A stretch of DNA of 64,000 nt from Corbicula japonica (Eukaryota; Mollusca; Bivalvia; Venerida; Cyrenidae), in the NCBI GenBank assembly GCA_038501625.1, contig JAZAYU010000012.1:1116001-1180000 (forward strand), read 5' to 3'. Positions 10,463 to 23,130 of the stretch are shown here, piece by piece (within the stretch, counting starts at the first letter, position 1; every line of letters starts with the position of its first letter). Position numbers and translations under genes: made by a program. Under the pieces are notes generated by a model. It saw only the letters and a program-made list of their open reading frames with translations, did no database searches and had not been told where the DNA came from.

Positions 10463-13189
10463 TACTAATGACATGGTGAGCACTATCAAAAATCAATTTA
10501 TCCATATTACGCTTTTCATACAATGTACCGGATGCATGTTCATTCCTGGTTTGTAATTTTGCTTGAGTTCGTTTCAATAGGTCCTTCTTTAATAGTGACA
10601 TTAACTTCAATTGCGAATAACCCTAAAAGGCGGTCCGACTGCAAATTTAAAGATTTAAATTTTAAATATAGAAGAGAGGAAATATGCTTCCTCTGGGTTA
10701 AACAAAAAAAACTGAGAAAATCATTATTTGCTTGCTCCTTACTTCTAAGAAAAGGCGTTTTTGCCTATTTTGAAGCTAATGATCCGGGCTTAAAGTCAAA
10801 TGACAAGCATATTTCAACATTGACAATGAAACACGATTTGTTATATGCGATTTAATGCCAATGCGTTTTCCACGGGGAATATTATGATGCCATTCTTACA
10901 CAAGAAAGCATTTATTACTCTGCGAAGATCACTCCGTGAAGTTAATTGAGAGCTTGTCGTTCTATCCTATTTCCCAAGAGAACATGGAAAACTGTTGTCG
11001 TCCGCTTCAGAAACGCTGACGTGAAAGGTTCTCTGAAATGTGTAGCCGTTGATACATGGGCCAGAAAATGATTGGCTTAATTCCCCTCGTGACATATTTC
11101 AAAAATATTTTTATTTTCCCTTGTGATAAACTAAACCGATGTTCTAACTCCACCGATCATAATTTCTCCGTATGGAATTCGAGTACAGTGGTTACATTAC
11201 ATCATTTGTACTTCTTATTAAAATCCCCACTTGCCTTTGTAAACCAAGGACATTTCATTATGGATGGGGTCAAACCAAAAGTAACAATAGTTTTTGTAAA
11301 GAGGATATACTAAAAATCAGCTAAAACTCATTCTAAGCAGATTCTTGCAAAATCACATAGAAAAGATAAAAACTTCTTGAGAATCCATATTAAAATATGG
11401 AGGCGTGAATCTTCGTTAATGGAGTATATATCCTCAACTGACGATTTTGTGACTTTCGTGTTTTCCACTGCTTGTTTAAATGTCAGTGGATTTAGAATGC
11501 GTTTAGGGAATTTAATGGTTGTTTCGCGAACAAATATAAATATGAAGAATTTTGTTTCAAGAGTAAACACGATAAATAAACATAATGTAATCGGTGTGCA
11601 TGTAGTTAGAACAATGGTTAGGTTATATTTATCAAATAGTAAATCAAATAGTGAACAAAATCTAAATAATGCCAAATAAAGGTATGCATTAACAGCATTT
11701 TGACATAGATAATGCATTAAATTAGCACGAAAATAATTATAGATCTGTTGCATTAATCATTACCTTGCATTACTGAAAAAGCAATGCATTATTGATTCAC
11801 AAGCATTAATTTTAATTCGCCCCAATGTCTGTATATAGGCAGAATTGAACGAACCATTTTTTAAGTGGAGGGGGGAGGGTGGGGGGAGGGATGGTATTGA
11901 TAGTATATAAAATTTGTATATTCTTTCAATTAGAATAAGTGAAGAACATACAGGCGTTTGTTGCACCAATACCTGTGTTTAAAACAAATACCAAATAATA
12001 TGTCATGTTTAGGGTTACTTGTCTAAAAAAATATTAGGTAGATAGACATGTTATTATTTATTGATGTTTTCTTTCTGTACTCCAGAAATGTATAAAACAT
12101 TATTTACATCACTCATGTATTTGACAAATAAAAATATTTATTAACCATAGGAAAATATCTGGAATACCACGGAATACTATTATATATTCCTAATCAATGT
12201 AAAAATATAAATATAATAAAACATGCATTTAAATCGGAAATTTAAACAAAATGTTCTCAAAAATCTTTATATCAAAAGGTTAAAGATAGGATATAAAAGT
12301 AAGACAATTATGTCAGATATTTTCTTAAATGATCTCATGTACGAACTATTTCTTAATACCAGTTTGACGGATTAACGATTTTGTAAAACTAGCAAAAATC
12401 AAGGAGGGAAAACTGGTAAAACTTTAAAACCGAGGTATTACCCTTCGAGCAAGCTGGAAAGAGTTCTCTTTGACTACGGGCTGTCTTTTTTTTTCGGGAA
12501 AGCACTTTCTTGAGAATATCTCTTAAAATCTGTTGCGGAAAATGTCTCAACTATAATCAATGGACGTTAATAGACCAGGCACAGCTGGGAACAGTAAATA
12601 AGTTGTCTAATTATACTGGACACGATTGTAGTGTGCTGATATCAAATCAATGAGAAGACTTCTCCAAACCCTTGATTGACAAATCAGGAATAGGCACCGC
12701 TTCGAGCCAGACTTTCACATAAAATTGCGAGGCTACTTTCAGCTTCTCTCCAAGACCTCTTTTATTCTCACATAAACATATTTATATTTAGAAAGCGTAG
12801 TTATAGAATGAATATGAACGAAATTATTTATGGCAATTTTCATGATAATTTAATAAAAAAAAAAACACACTATATTAGTTACCGAAAAAATACTCAGAAA
12901 TATTTATGTGTGAAAAAAATATTTTCGATCAAATTTGTGTGACAATTATTAGAAGAAAAATGTACGAAGACAAACATGAAATTGTATTACATAAACTTTC
13001 CATTAACAATAGAGTGAATAGGATACCAAGATAGGCATTTCCAATTATTTATAAAAAGTTCTCTTATCAAAACAATAAAAGTACATACTTATGATAAAGG
13101 TTTTACAAAACGATAACTTGTTACAATATTTGCTAGGGCAATTTTCAGTTTTTTTAACACTTGTTAAGTCTCAATATTTATAGTCGCTT
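10463..13189. other. A+T-rich DNA with unassigned open frames
   Basis: The longest frames are + 10523-10855 (110 codons) and minus 11328-11753 (141 codons), overlapped antisense by + 11377-11679. The minus frame has one or two hydrophobic stretches rich in L, F, I and T, but no motif I recognise, and its composition is what A+T-rich non-coding DNA gives. A G-rich tract (gtggaggggggagggtgggg) lies at about 11864-11890. I call no gene. Confidence 0.4.
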
Positions 13190-13350
13190 TAGGTAATAAA
13201 ACATTCGGAAATCTGGTCCGTTCGATCATAAAACCTTCGGAAAATGGTCCTTTTAGATCATAAAATCTTTGGGAATAAGGCCTTTTTAGATCATTAAACA
13301 TTCAAAGAGTATGCTCTTTTAAGTCGTTAAACCTTTGGGAATACGAACAC
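13190..13350. repeat. Degenerate tandem repeat, about 32-bp unit, 4-5 copies
   Basis: Units resemble 'aaaccttcggaaaatggtcc' plus 'ttttagatcat', recurring as cattcggaaatctggtcc, ccttcggaaaatggtcc, tctttgggaataaggcc, cattcaaagagtatgc and cctttgggaatacg. The copies are well diverged, so the array is old. Confidence 0.7.
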
Positions 13351-13645
13351 ATTCGGGCAATGTCAAACGCAGCATTCAAATAATCATTGAAACTAACTTG
13401 TCTAGATTTCAGAACTAGTCTATGTTCAGTACCTCAGAGAGAAAATTGTTATGGAAATCGTGGATGAATGATGGATACAATGGCTTTAATATTTGTTATT
13501 CAAATGAAGACAAAGTATCTGCCTTTATCAAATACACATGTCTTCTATTGTACACAAGTGCCATTGTGGAAATGATATTCTTAACTGAAATTCTTGCGCA
13601 ACTAAATAATTATGATGTGAAAAATGTAACCGCTAGTTATTATTT

Positions 13646-13885
13646 GGGGTGCGTCACGGGAAAAGGTACCTTCAGACAGTCGACGTCAATCTTTGAAATG
13701 ACGTCATAAGTTTTAGCGGACGACATTATTTATTATGCATTTCGCGGTGAAAATGTGTCAAAATGTGTAACAAAATCACATTTAAGTTATAAAATTTGAT
13801 TTATAGTTTAAATTTCTTTCTAAATTTAGTAAAACTAAAATATCACTAAAAATGACCGAAGGTACCTTTTCCCGTGACGTGCCCC
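13646..13885. mobile_element. 240-bp MITE with 28-bp TIRs (family GGGGYGCGTC), copy 1
   Basis: The left end GGGGTGCGTCACGGGAAAAG continues GTACCTTC. The right end is its reverse complement with two changes near the tip (gtgcccc). Both flanks read ATTT, a possible 4-bp target duplication. No coding capacity. A sister copy of nearly the same length is at 30881-31119, and a left-end fragment is at 21365. Confidence 0.85.
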
Positions 13886-14937
13886 ATTTTACAAATTGTT
13901 GATCAAAGTCAGTTTGTTAAATTACCTTCATTTTGAAATGCAATGAAAATGTTTTTTCTTAATTATTTAAAATTGATAGCCAATGATTTTTTCTGATGAT
14001 GATTTAACAAGAAGTAATTGTCAATGGTTTTCTTTGTCATTTAAACTGCGTTATTTGGTCTTGTTTTCATAAAGAACATTCACTCACTTTTTTAAGCATG
14101 GCTGAAGAGTTTCAATTTTACCAATTGCACCAATTGCTGTGATATACTAGTAAGGCATGTCGGTAGAAATCGATATTGGGAAACTAATACTCTAGCATCT
14201 CAAAATCATATTAAATTTTTATTAAATCCTTTTGAAATTGCAATATAAGTAAAAACTAAAAACTGTTCATTTTTGACAAGTGTAATGAAAGTGCATAAGT
14301 TAATTTCATACTGCATTTGACAAGTTTCTCTAATGTTGACTATTTATGTAGTAGCATAAAACAAGCAGACGGCATATGCATTTTGCTCTAATGTGGTTCG
14401 GACTTTCAGCAAATCACTTGGAAATCGAAAAAGGAAGATAAAAACAGAAACACAAAGATGCAAGAAAATGCAAATGTGTTAATCTTAGTGAAATTATAAA
14501 TAAAAACCACTCATTCGTGCACGAGAATAAGCCCTTCATATATGCGCCATATATATTTGAACCCTTATTACAATTTTTGGCAAATTTTTAAACAAATTTG
14601 ACTGATTGATAAGAAACTGCAATAAAAATAGGTTTTAAACCTATTTCAGAAAAGAAATATCTTTGAATATATACTCAAGAGATAAATAAACGCAAGATAA
14701 ACTTAAGGGATTATTCTAGTATTTTCCGTTTCACGCTTTCCCCGGGAGACATTGTAACGCAGTCCCATTGAGAGACATTCGGTACAGTACCTCATGTACG
14801 TGCACTGTAATCTAGAAAGTTCCTTGACAGATTTTCATTTTTTATCAACGCGTTGGCAATATTTCAAATAATGTCACCTTGTCTTTCTTTATCCCTTGAG
14901 TATTCATTTTACTAGTCGTTTACGATAAAATCTTAAC
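13886..14937. other. A+T-rich intergenic DNA with a short shared block
   Basis: No gene is seen. About 14391-14429 (tgtggttcggactttcagca, then aatcacttggaaatcga) is nearly identical to 16059-16096. Confidence 0.5.
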
Positions 14938-15075
14938 GATGTCATGCAGTGATGATAACGTATATCAGGGATATCCGATCAACCTTTTTGGGGTTGTCCC
15001 GGCTAGCTCAGTTGGTTGCGTACAGGCGCTGTCGCCGTGATAGTGCGGGTTCGCTCCCAGCTAGAGGCACTATCA
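14938..15075 (+). repeat. tRNA-derived SINE-like element, copy 1
   Basis: A box TAGCTCAGTTGG (15004-15015) and B box GGGTTCGCTCC (15047-15057) form an internal RNA polymerase III promoter. The spacing and arms do not make a canonical tRNA. About 60 bp before the A box and the tail 'agctagaggcactatcac' are shared with 40670-40827, so it is a dispersed retroposon-like repeat and not a tRNA gene. Confidence 0.75.
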
Positions 15076-15672
15076 CTTGAAACTGACTAAGCACTTGTTA
15101 TCAATACACGATTTTAATATTGCATGATATGAATCTTAATATCTTTACAATTGCAAAATATTTGTGACCGAACTTCAAATTTCAGTTAAGTTTTTGTTTG
15201 CTTTTGATAATGTGTTATATTTTTTAATTGTTGACTTCAACTATTCATAATAATTACAGAAATAGTGTATTGGATTAATTTTCTATAATGCTTCTCGTTT
15301 AGTAGAAATTGTCTCCCTTTCATTCGCCAATGTTCACAATTTTGTAGATTAGAGACAATGTATTTTGCTAAATGCTAAAAAATGTAGAGGTTGTTGTTGT
15401 TGTTGTTTTTGTTATTGTTTAATGAGCATAATGTAATAATTATCTATATAATACCGAACAAAAACATATGGTTTAAAGACCATTAAAACAATGATCGACG
15501 AAGATTTTGCGACGATCTTGGAAGATTGGTCCAAAGAAAGGTACTTTTTGTAAGCAGATTTATTATGCCTCTCTAGAATTTCCCAGAAATATGTTTCATA
15601 TTGCAAAAAATGAGTTGTTTTGAATGATTAAAAATAATTGCAGAGATTATTTCTGCGCTGTAATAATCTAAC
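15076..15672. other. Intergenic DNA, nothing recognised
   Basis: Contains a short GTT run near 15390-15410. No gene recognised. Confidence 0.5.
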
Positions 15673-16045
15673 TTAAGAGGTCGCAAACATTGCAATTGGC
15701 GAAAACAGGCTAAAATTTAAAAAAAATGTTGTTTGGGGGAAATACTTACTGCCACCTAGTTTTAGTAAAGAAATGTATTTAGCTAAGGATGTAGTTAATG
15801 TTGGCAAGCTCAATTTAATCTAATTCATATTCTTTTTACAAAGCACATACTAAAACAAAAGAAAAAACCGTTAGCATGAGAACTCTGAAATTCATGGCCA
15901 ATATAACAAAGCAACTTATACCTGAAGTAAGTATATGCTGGTCTACAATGTTTAGTGCCAATTCGTCAAAATAATGTTAGGGTTTTCAAGAAATTCAAGG
16001 AAAATTTACTTCAGGGTTTCTACTTTCGGTTTGAAGAACATTAAT
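15673..16045 (+). mobile_element. TTAA-ended element F, copy 1, truncated
   Basis: Starts TTAAGAGGTCGCAAACATTG, the same terminus (in complement) as the right end of the fuller copy at 29754-30467. About 370 bp align with that copy, including 'cttactgccacctag', 'agtaaagaaatgtatttagc' and 'agtatatgctggtctacaat'. The right end is lost. Confidence 0.8.
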
Positions 16046-16538
16046 TAGACTAACCAATGTGGTTCTGACTTTCAGCAAATCACTTGGAAATCGAACAAGA
16101 AATATCTTTAAAAAAGATAAATGGCGTTGATGGAAAAGATTTATATATACATGTACATGTATATAAGAAAGAAGGAAATACAGAGAAGCGAAGCAGACAC
16201 AGTTTAGTTATTTTATTTTACTTGTTATAGCTGTTGACGAACCCTCCCTGCCTTCTTAGTATGACCTAGAGTTTAAGCGACCGAATCATGACAACTCATA
16301 AATTCATTTAAAGTGTCTTTCAAAAAAAAATGTTGAAGCTGATGCAACAATTTCATACAGTGATAACAAGTCGATTAAAGAAGCAATGTCTTACATTAAG
16401 TCTTGTCTACATTTATTCAGTTTCAATAAAATACCCCTTGTAGAGTTAGAACTTAAGATGAATAAATGTCCTTGAAATTTAATAAAAATAAATACAAACA
16501 GCCTGTTAAAAAGCGAAATCTACCAACTTGTACGTAAT
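16046..16538. other. Intergenic DNA with the second copy of a short shared block
   Basis: Positions 16059-16096 repeat the 14391-14429 block (tgtggttctgactttcagca). A small palindrome 'atatacatgtacatgtatat' lies near 16144-16163. No gene. Confidence 0.5.
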
Positions 16539-17228
16539 TAAGGGCCTGCCACACTCCTCCCAATTCTATTAATCGATAAAAAGAAAATTATCAAAATCTC
16601 AATAACGGCAAACTGCTGTTAATTGAAACTTTGCACAAATGTATGTTATTAATGTATCTTTATTTTACAGATGGTAAGACACGTTAGAAATTTAAAGAAC
16701 AATAGCGAGATCAAAAAATTCCCTCAACTTCTATTTACATAAATTCACAAAAACTAAAGAACACAAAACATCATTTAAAATGCCCACATGAGTAATATGA
16801 TACACAATTTATTGTGCCCTCGTGATTTACATATGTAAACTTTACGAGATATTAGTAAAAGTGTGTTTGACCTTCAATTTCCTGGTCGCGTAAACTGATG
16901 ACAATCACTGATTTCGCTTTTAATAGTTGAAAGTTTTTTACAAAGTACACAACATTTTCTTGTCAGTATCATTGCGCTCACGAGGGAATTTAAAATTATG
17001 TTCTGCATCCCTTAGTTTTTGTGAATTTATGCAAATAGAATTCAAGGAATTTTTAGGTCTAGCTTTGTTTCTTTACTTTTCTAACGTGTCGTTCTGTATG
17101 CAAAATAAAGTTACATTAGTAACATTCATTTGTGCAAAGTTTCATTGAACGGCATTTTGCCATTAATGAGATTTGATGATTTTTATTTTATCGATGAATA
17201 GAATTGGGAGGAGTGTGGCAAGCCCTTA
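16539..17228. mobile_element. TTAA-flanked foldback element D, copy 1, 690 bp
   Basis: The termini GGGCCTGCCACACTCCTCCC and complement (gggaggagtgtggcaagccc) open long inverted arms of about 140 bp, which also include 'tcgataaaaagaaaattatc', 'tttgcacaaatgtatgttat' and 'tatctttattttac' with their complements. TTAA lies immediately outside each tip (16539 and 17225), which suggests a piggyBac-type insertion, though TTAA could be part of the terminus. It has no transposase. Related copies are at 19866-20510, 27550-27990, 41740-42100 and 49880-50225. Confidence 0.8.
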
Positions 17229-17239
17229 ACTTTAAAAAA

Positions 17240-17315
17240 AGTGTCCCTCCTGAGTTTTGAACCTGGGGCCTCCGCTTCAGAGGCGAGAGTGTTAGCCACT
17301 ACACTACAACGATCA
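17240..17315 (-). repeat. tRNA-like sequence on the minus strand
   Basis: Read on the minus strand, 'gtagtgtagtggctaacact' resembles a D arm, 'cctctgaagcggag' an anticodon arm and 'ccccaggttcaaaactcagg' a T arm with a B box. The T stem pairs poorly and the acceptor stem is not evident. It is more likely a tRNA-derived SINE or tRNA pseudogene than a working tRNA. Confidence 0.5.
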
Positions 17316-18349
17316 GTATCAAAGAAACTAGAAAGAAACCAGTAAGAATTAGAAATATCTACACTTCTCTTTCGTTTTACACTGTGTGTTGTATGCAAGT
17401 GTTTACCTGACACCCAAGAATATTCCATATAAAAATGTATTTAAACCATCAATATTGACTTAACTGGTTATTTAAATCGTGAATATGTTTGTCTCCAATA
17501 CAACACCAATCGAAATAATCTATTTGATTTTTCCGATGCATAATAATAAAAATCCCACTAGATACCTCTCCACCCTGCTAAATGCCTCTATGGTGTAAAT
17601 AGCTACCAATCGAAATAGTTTATTTCATTTTCCCTCTGCATAATAAGAGAATACGAGTATTATTTACAATATTTCATTGGTCGAAAAACTAGGTCAAAAG
17701 TGAGCTTAGACAGCTAACGCCGAAAAAGGACTATAAAAACATAAACAAAGAGCAATCGAACAAACTGGTTTTCATGTGTTTGACATGCAAATATCACAAA
17801 TAGTATATTAACTGTGTACGTATACTATGCACCGTTTTTAAATCGGGTCAGTATATTTCAAATCTGCATGTTCTATATCAATTATTTTCTACCTCTAAAT
17901 CCTATCTGATCCTGTCTGATCGTTATAAACATGTTTCTAAGTAAATGATCGTCATGATTGTCAGGGTCAATAACTGCCAGGACATAAATGTATATTGTCA
18001 TAACCTAATCTGCGATCCACTAACTAAGCTGTCTTTCATCGTTCAGCTTCTGTCATGTTCCTACCCTAATTTATTCAAGCATTACCAAGAGACTAATGCA
18101 AATATGGTTGTATGCATCGTAATTCAATTACTTAATCCAGGCGTTACAGCTCTCCCAGATCTTGACGTGAAATGGTATATCTCAGTAGACCTCGTTTTTT
18201 TTTTCAGTAATTGCGGAATCGAAAAAAAAGGTTTTTAGTTTTTTTTCCCTAACGTAGTTTTCCCGAGATTAACAGTGTAATATTGGTTCTATGTTACATG
18301 AAAGGAAAATGTGTTTTTGCAATATTAGTTTTGCATTAAAGGGAACTTT
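17316..18349. other. Intergenic DNA with a local direct repeat
   Basis: The block 'accaatcgaaataatctatt' with 'gcataataa' at about 17504-17550 recurs at about 17605-17646. The open frame 17945-18238 has no recognisable domain. No gene called. Confidence 0.45.
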
Positions 18350-18440
18350 AAAAGGCATCGAACACGAAAGAGATAAAATCATTGCAGGATCGATTTGACT
18401 GAGCTTGCTCATATGAAGGAATGGAAATGCATATATGCCC
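18350..18440 (-). repeat. Dispersed repeat A, reverse-orientation copy
   Basis: Its complement reads 'cgtgggcatatatgcatttc', then 'gctcagtcaaatcgatcctgcaatgatttt', which aligns with the core of repeat A at 3945 and 24110. A shorter echo (cgatttgactgagctcattc) lies at about 58748-58770. Confidence 0.65.
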
Positions 18441-19204
18441 ACGAATTTTGACAGGGGTTCTTATAATATTGCGTATCACAGAGAACGCCAAAGGCAAAAA
18501 ATAAAAAGCATGAAGTACATCCTTGGGGTGATTGAACAATATCCTAAATTGGCAGGGATATTGAAACTCCCATTTTATTACTCGCCGAAATATTTAAAAA
18601 AAATATTTGTACTATATCATTCATAAATATCGTGCTTATTGACCTCCAAAAGACATTACTAACAGCAGCGCTGCTTGAATATACGGGGAGATTTTTACAG
18701 ACGCCACAAGACCCAAACAATGAAGTTGTAAATAATTGTATCAGTCCAACATCCAGCCGAGATGAGTATCTACATTTTTGCCATGTTAGTGTGAGGAAAC
18801 CTTCAAAACACCAACCCTAACTCATTTTCTGTGATGCTTTTTTTTCTACGGATTTTTCATCTATAATTCTTTGACCTTTTAAAAAGTCTAATAAAAGGTT
18901 CAGTTAAAGTTTTCGACCAGAACTGTAAGTGAAGGTTTAAATTTAAAACCTGAAGTTTTTTTCTACAACTATAAATGGAAGGTTAGATATGCCGTACTCG
19001 GTTATCTAATTACCTGTTAATAGTAGAACATAAAACTAAGATCACACTAAAAAGTTCCGTTCTGAAATCTTTCGCTTCTTAAAGACCCAAACTGACTTTT
19101 AAATTACTTTCGAAAGAATCACAAGAAACTGTCACTCAGAGATGTCTTGATACATCCTCAAAAGAAACATCTTATTAAGTCATTGATGTCGCTGATATCA
19201 GTTT
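18441..19204. other. Intergenic DNA, nothing recognised
   Basis: Short open frames at 18435-18626 and 18632-18820 show no domain. No gene called. Confidence 0.45.
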
Positions 19205-19405
19205 GAACGGTAATGAAGAACCAAGAGGGCTAAAAAGTTGAAGGGTGGAATGGAAAGAAGAGGGCTAAACATTAAATCGGTAAAAGAAGAACAAGAATGG
19301 CTAAACATTTTAACAGTAAATGGAAAATGAGAAGGGCAAAACTGTGTTACGGTAAATTAAGATCGAGAAAGCTAAACGGTGCAAGAGATAATGAAGATCG
19401 AGAAG
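19205..19405. repeat. Degenerate purine-rich tandem repeat
   Basis: About four or five copies of a 40-50-bp unit containing 'agaagagggctaaac' or 'aacaagaatggctaaac' followed by 'ggtaaa' and 'aatgaaga'. The unit length is irregular. Confidence 0.6.
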
Positions 19406-19406
19406 G

Positions 19407-19505
19407 GATATACAACCAGTCCTGTCTTGATTCTGTCTAATATGCTGACCCTGTCGTGTTATTATCTAAGATACAAGTCCTGTAAATACTTGTCTTATAA
19501 CGGTT
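19407..19505 (+). repeat. Dispersed repeat G, copy 1
   Basis: About 95 bp (tacaaccagtcctgtcttga, ttctgtctaatatgctgacc, ctgtcgtgttattatct) are almost identical to 26096-26192. The low divergence suggests a recent duplicate or a young repeat. Confidence 0.85.
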
Positions 19506-19654
19506 AACAAATAACTAGATTGGATAACGTACAGTGCGAACAATTGGCGTTTGATGAAACGGTATGCCACAAACGGATCTAGTAGGCTCATCTCGCCTTA
19601 ATGTTTCAACATAACTAACTTAGCAATAACCCATAGCACAACAATTTATAATCT

Positions 19655-19905
19655 TAATCTTCCTGCAAAGCCAAAAGTAAAATTAATAATTTGACAAAAC
19701 ATTTACAGCAAATTCCAAACTAAATATTTCTTTATTTTAAATAATATAATAAGATCAAAATCTCAATAACGTTAAAATGTCAATCTTTCGGCAAAGCCAA
19801 AAGTAAAATAAATAATTTGACAAAACATTTACCGAAAATTCCAAACTTTATATTTCTTTATTTTAAATAATATACTAAGATCAAAGTCTCAATAACGTTA
19901 AAATG
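19655..19905. repeat. 126-bp direct tandem duplication
   Basis: The block beginning 'gcaaagccaaaagtaaaa' at 19665 recurs at 19791 with few changes (tttacagcaaattcc against tttaccgaaaattcc). The duplication ends by entering foldback element D ('tctcaataacgttaaaatgt'). Confidence 0.85.
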
Positions 19906-20510
19906 TTGTTCATTGGTACTTTGCACAAATTAATGATACTAATGTTCCTTTGTTTTGCATACGGTAAGACCTGTTATAACAGTAAAGAAAAAAGCTAGAC
20001 CTAAAAATTCCCTAAAATTCTATTTACATATACATGTATTTACAAAAACTAAGCAAAACAAAACATAATTTTAATTTCTCACATGAGTGTAATGATACTG
20101 ACAAGAAAATGGTGCGTAGTTTGTAAAGAACTTTCAACTACGAAATGAACAATCAATATTTGTCACCCGTTTCAGCGACCAGGAGGCGACCAGAAAAGGT
20201 CAAACACACTTTTACTAATATCTCATAAGTCACGAGGACACAAGATATTGTTGTCAATATCAAATTACTCATATAGGCATTTAAAATGTTGTTTTGTGTT
20301 GTTAAGTGTTTGTTAATTTAAGTAAATAGACGTTTAGGGAATTTTTAGATGTCGCTATTTTTCTTTATTGTTTTAACGTATTTTAACATAAGCAAAATAA
20401 AGATACATTAGTATCATTCATGTGTGCAAAGTTTCGTTGACGGCATTTTGCCGTTATTTGAGATTTTGATAATTTCCCTATCGATGAACGTGCAAGGAGG
20501 AGTGTAGGGG
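19866..20510. mobile_element. Foldback element D, copy 2
   Basis: The left arm 'actttgcacaaattaatgat' and right arm 'tcatgtgtgcaaagtttcgt' are complementary. The right tip 'aggaggagtgtaggggc' resembles element D copy 1. The interior includes 'ggtcaaacacacttttacta' in the orientation opposite to copy 1. No coding capacity. Confidence 0.75.
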
Positions 20511-21364
20511 CAATCTGATTAAAATCATCTCCTGAAAACCGCTACGCTATCAGGATCTGACGACGAGTAACTAAAACGTGCTTTTATCACTAACCCCTTT
20601 CAACCAATCAGATTGTCGCCTACAAAATCGCAAAAGTGAAAGTAGACATAGTATTTAAAACCATGGGAAGTGTTGACAGCCTATGTAAGACACATTTCAT
20701 TGAAAAAATATGTGCTTGTGTAGTATTACATTCATTTCTAATGTAATGACATCTTCAGATCATTTTGCGAGCGTTATAAATCATGCTTCCTGTTTTGACA
20801 ATTTCTAAAAATAGTAATCGGGTAAACCGCTATAACGTACACACGGTATCTGCGGGCTGTCATCAGATCTAACATTTTGTAAGATCTGACTTCAGTGAGA
20901 TTGAGTGTAGGGGACTCTTAAACTAAAGACTTCAATCTTCTTTCGCAATGTTCGGTTTGTTGTTGTTGTTCTCGTTAGTGTTTGTGGGTTTAAAGATCTT
21001 TTTAAAATATCATAAAGTGGAAAAAAAAACATGGCAGGAAATGACAGTGTTAAGACGCTGTTTGCAATTATCCTGCTGACAGATTCAGGTCTTATCAAAG
21101 ATGCAATCTTATTTCACAGCGATCACGTCATCCTGGCGAACATGATCTGATTTATTAAAATGAAAGTCTCGAAATGAGAGGAGATAATTGCCTTTTACAG
21201 GCTTCGCATTAAAAGTTAATTTCCCATGGCACGAGACCGAGATGGAAACTGATCCAGACGCGGGTTACGGTTTAAAACTTAATATTTTATTGAGTGTGAT
21301 AAATTACGCATAGGTGCTGATTTATTGATTTAAAGGGAATTTGACAACATAAACATTTGGCTTC
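20511..21364. other. Intergenic DNA, nothing recognised
   Basis: No supported exon. The frame at 20892-21098 on the minus strand has no known motif. Confidence 0.45.
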
Positions 21365-21480
21365 TGGTGCGTCACGTCAAACGGTACATTCGGACAGTTG
21401 ACGTCAATTCTATGACGTAATACAGCAGACGATAACACGTCTAACGGGTGTAAAAATAACGCTTTGTTGTCAAAACTAAA
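21365..21480. mobile_element. Left-end fragment of the GGGGYGCGTC MITE family
   Basis: 'tggtgcgtcacgtcaaacgg' followed by 'tacattcggacagttgacgt' and 'agcagacgat' aligns with the first about 100 bp of 13646-13885. I could not find a convincing right end. Confidence 0.6.
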
Positions 21481-22924
21481 AACAAATCTCTTATTAATTA
21501 TGAGAAAATAATAAGATAATCATGTGGTATTTCAAAATACAGTAACAACCAAAGTGTAAAAAATAATGAGTTTCAACTGATGTTAGTGTAAAAAAACCCG
21601 ACTTTCTGCAAATAAATTATTTATATATAACTGGTAAAGCCACGTGCAAATGTGTTACATTAAGTAGATTACTTTGTAGTTATATCTTGTTCGGTGACGT
21701 GGATCTCCTAGAACCGAATGCATTTGTCCTCTACGGTCGGAAGTCAATAATGGCACTATATGAACAAAAACGAAGTTCTAAGACTAAAAAGATTACTTTT
21801 TGTCTAAAATATGTTAAATGATATCTTCATTGACAATAAACGATATCGTCATTGATTGTCAATAACAATCTCCGGTTTGTGATTTAACTTTTAATATTTG
21901 ACTTGGGGCACGTTAAAGTCCGACATTTTGTTAAAATGAATTTCATGCTAGTAAAGATCTTGAAATCAACAAGGGGTTTTTGAATAAAACTAGTAGACCC
22001 GCTGTTACTGTATGCCTATAGGGAAACTGTTGAGATTTGTATTATGAGAGGCCTTGTTATTTAAAGCATGAACCCCTCAGAAAACACATTCCAGTACAGG
22101 CATGCGAGAATATTACACTACAATTACAACTAGAAATTCTTAAAGTCTACAAAACATTGCTTTAAAAATCAATAAATTTGTGTCAAATACAACAATCTAA
22201 TCCAACGTTTTAGGGGGTTCAATCCGCCTTTTTGAAAGAGCCTTTTCACAGAGGAAACAATAATATTCACACAATCATTCTCAATCATCATTTTCGCTAT
22301 TTAAATGATCCTCAAAAAGGAAGGTTTAACATTGAAACATTGGATTAAATTTGTGTATTTGAGAACAGTAGTAAGAAACCTTTTTCTTAAGAACACATTT
22401 TTTTCTGTAAATCAGAAATAATTTCCGAAACGAAACAATATATTTTTTAAGTTCGAAGAAACTAAATTTAAATCATCGGGCAAAAATCAAGGACTCAGTT
22501 AAGTGCATACGTTAAAAAGCCCACATCTAAGCCATAAATTCAGTCAATTTAATGCGAGAATTGATCGGAACTCTCTCGCTTAATGAAGCAAACAGCATTT
22601 AAATATGTCAATATACTGATAGTAAAGGCGAAGTTATGTACAAATTGTGAAACGGTATTCCCAAAAGATTGTTTCCGATAACGGGAAATAATACGATGCC
22701 TCCGAGCTAACTTTCCAGTTTAAACGATTTATACGTTACTTATTATTTAGAACTTGTAATTTGGGCTGCAGAGGTTAAAATTTTAAGATGAGAAAATGAA
22801 AACATTAAAGTTGTACAACGATTTCTAAGATACATAATGACATATTTTTATTTAAAAACACAATTCGGTTTCTTGACCAAAGGCACATGTATCAAGAACA
22901 TGTACTGGTGTTTCATTTAATTTC
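21481..22924. other. A+T-rich intergenic DNA
   Basis: No gene, array or inverted repeat recognised. Confidence 0.45.
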
Positions 22925-23130
22925 GCAGGGACGAATTTTCGCGCAAAACCCGAAATACACTAAAATTCACAAAAATAATCACAATCGTAAATAACATATT
23001 CGCGGGGGAATGAATTCGCGCAACTGTGTTTTCCCATAAAGAAATCCTGTTAGATTGTTGATTTTGCTGGGGTTGAATTTCGAGCTCTCGCCGTACCGCG
23101 AAATACGCGAGGATTAAACACGCTTGAAAT
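22925..23130. repeat. CpG-bearing repeat-like block
   Basis: Contains 'gcagggacgaattttcgcgc', 'atattcgcgggggaatgaat' and 'taccgcgaaatacgcgagga', CpG-rich against the surroundings and internally echoing. It looks like a diverged dispersed element. There is only one clear copy here, so the call is tentative. Confidence 0.4.

Noticed and set aside
11328..11753. 141-codon minus-strand frame as a membrane protein gene
   Set aside because: Hydrophobic but without a family motif, start context or splice sites, and overlapped by an antisense frame of similar quality.
14997..15068. Functional tRNA gene
   Set aside because: A and B boxes are present but arms do not pair as a tRNA, and flanks are shared with another copy at 40670, so it is a SINE-like repeat.
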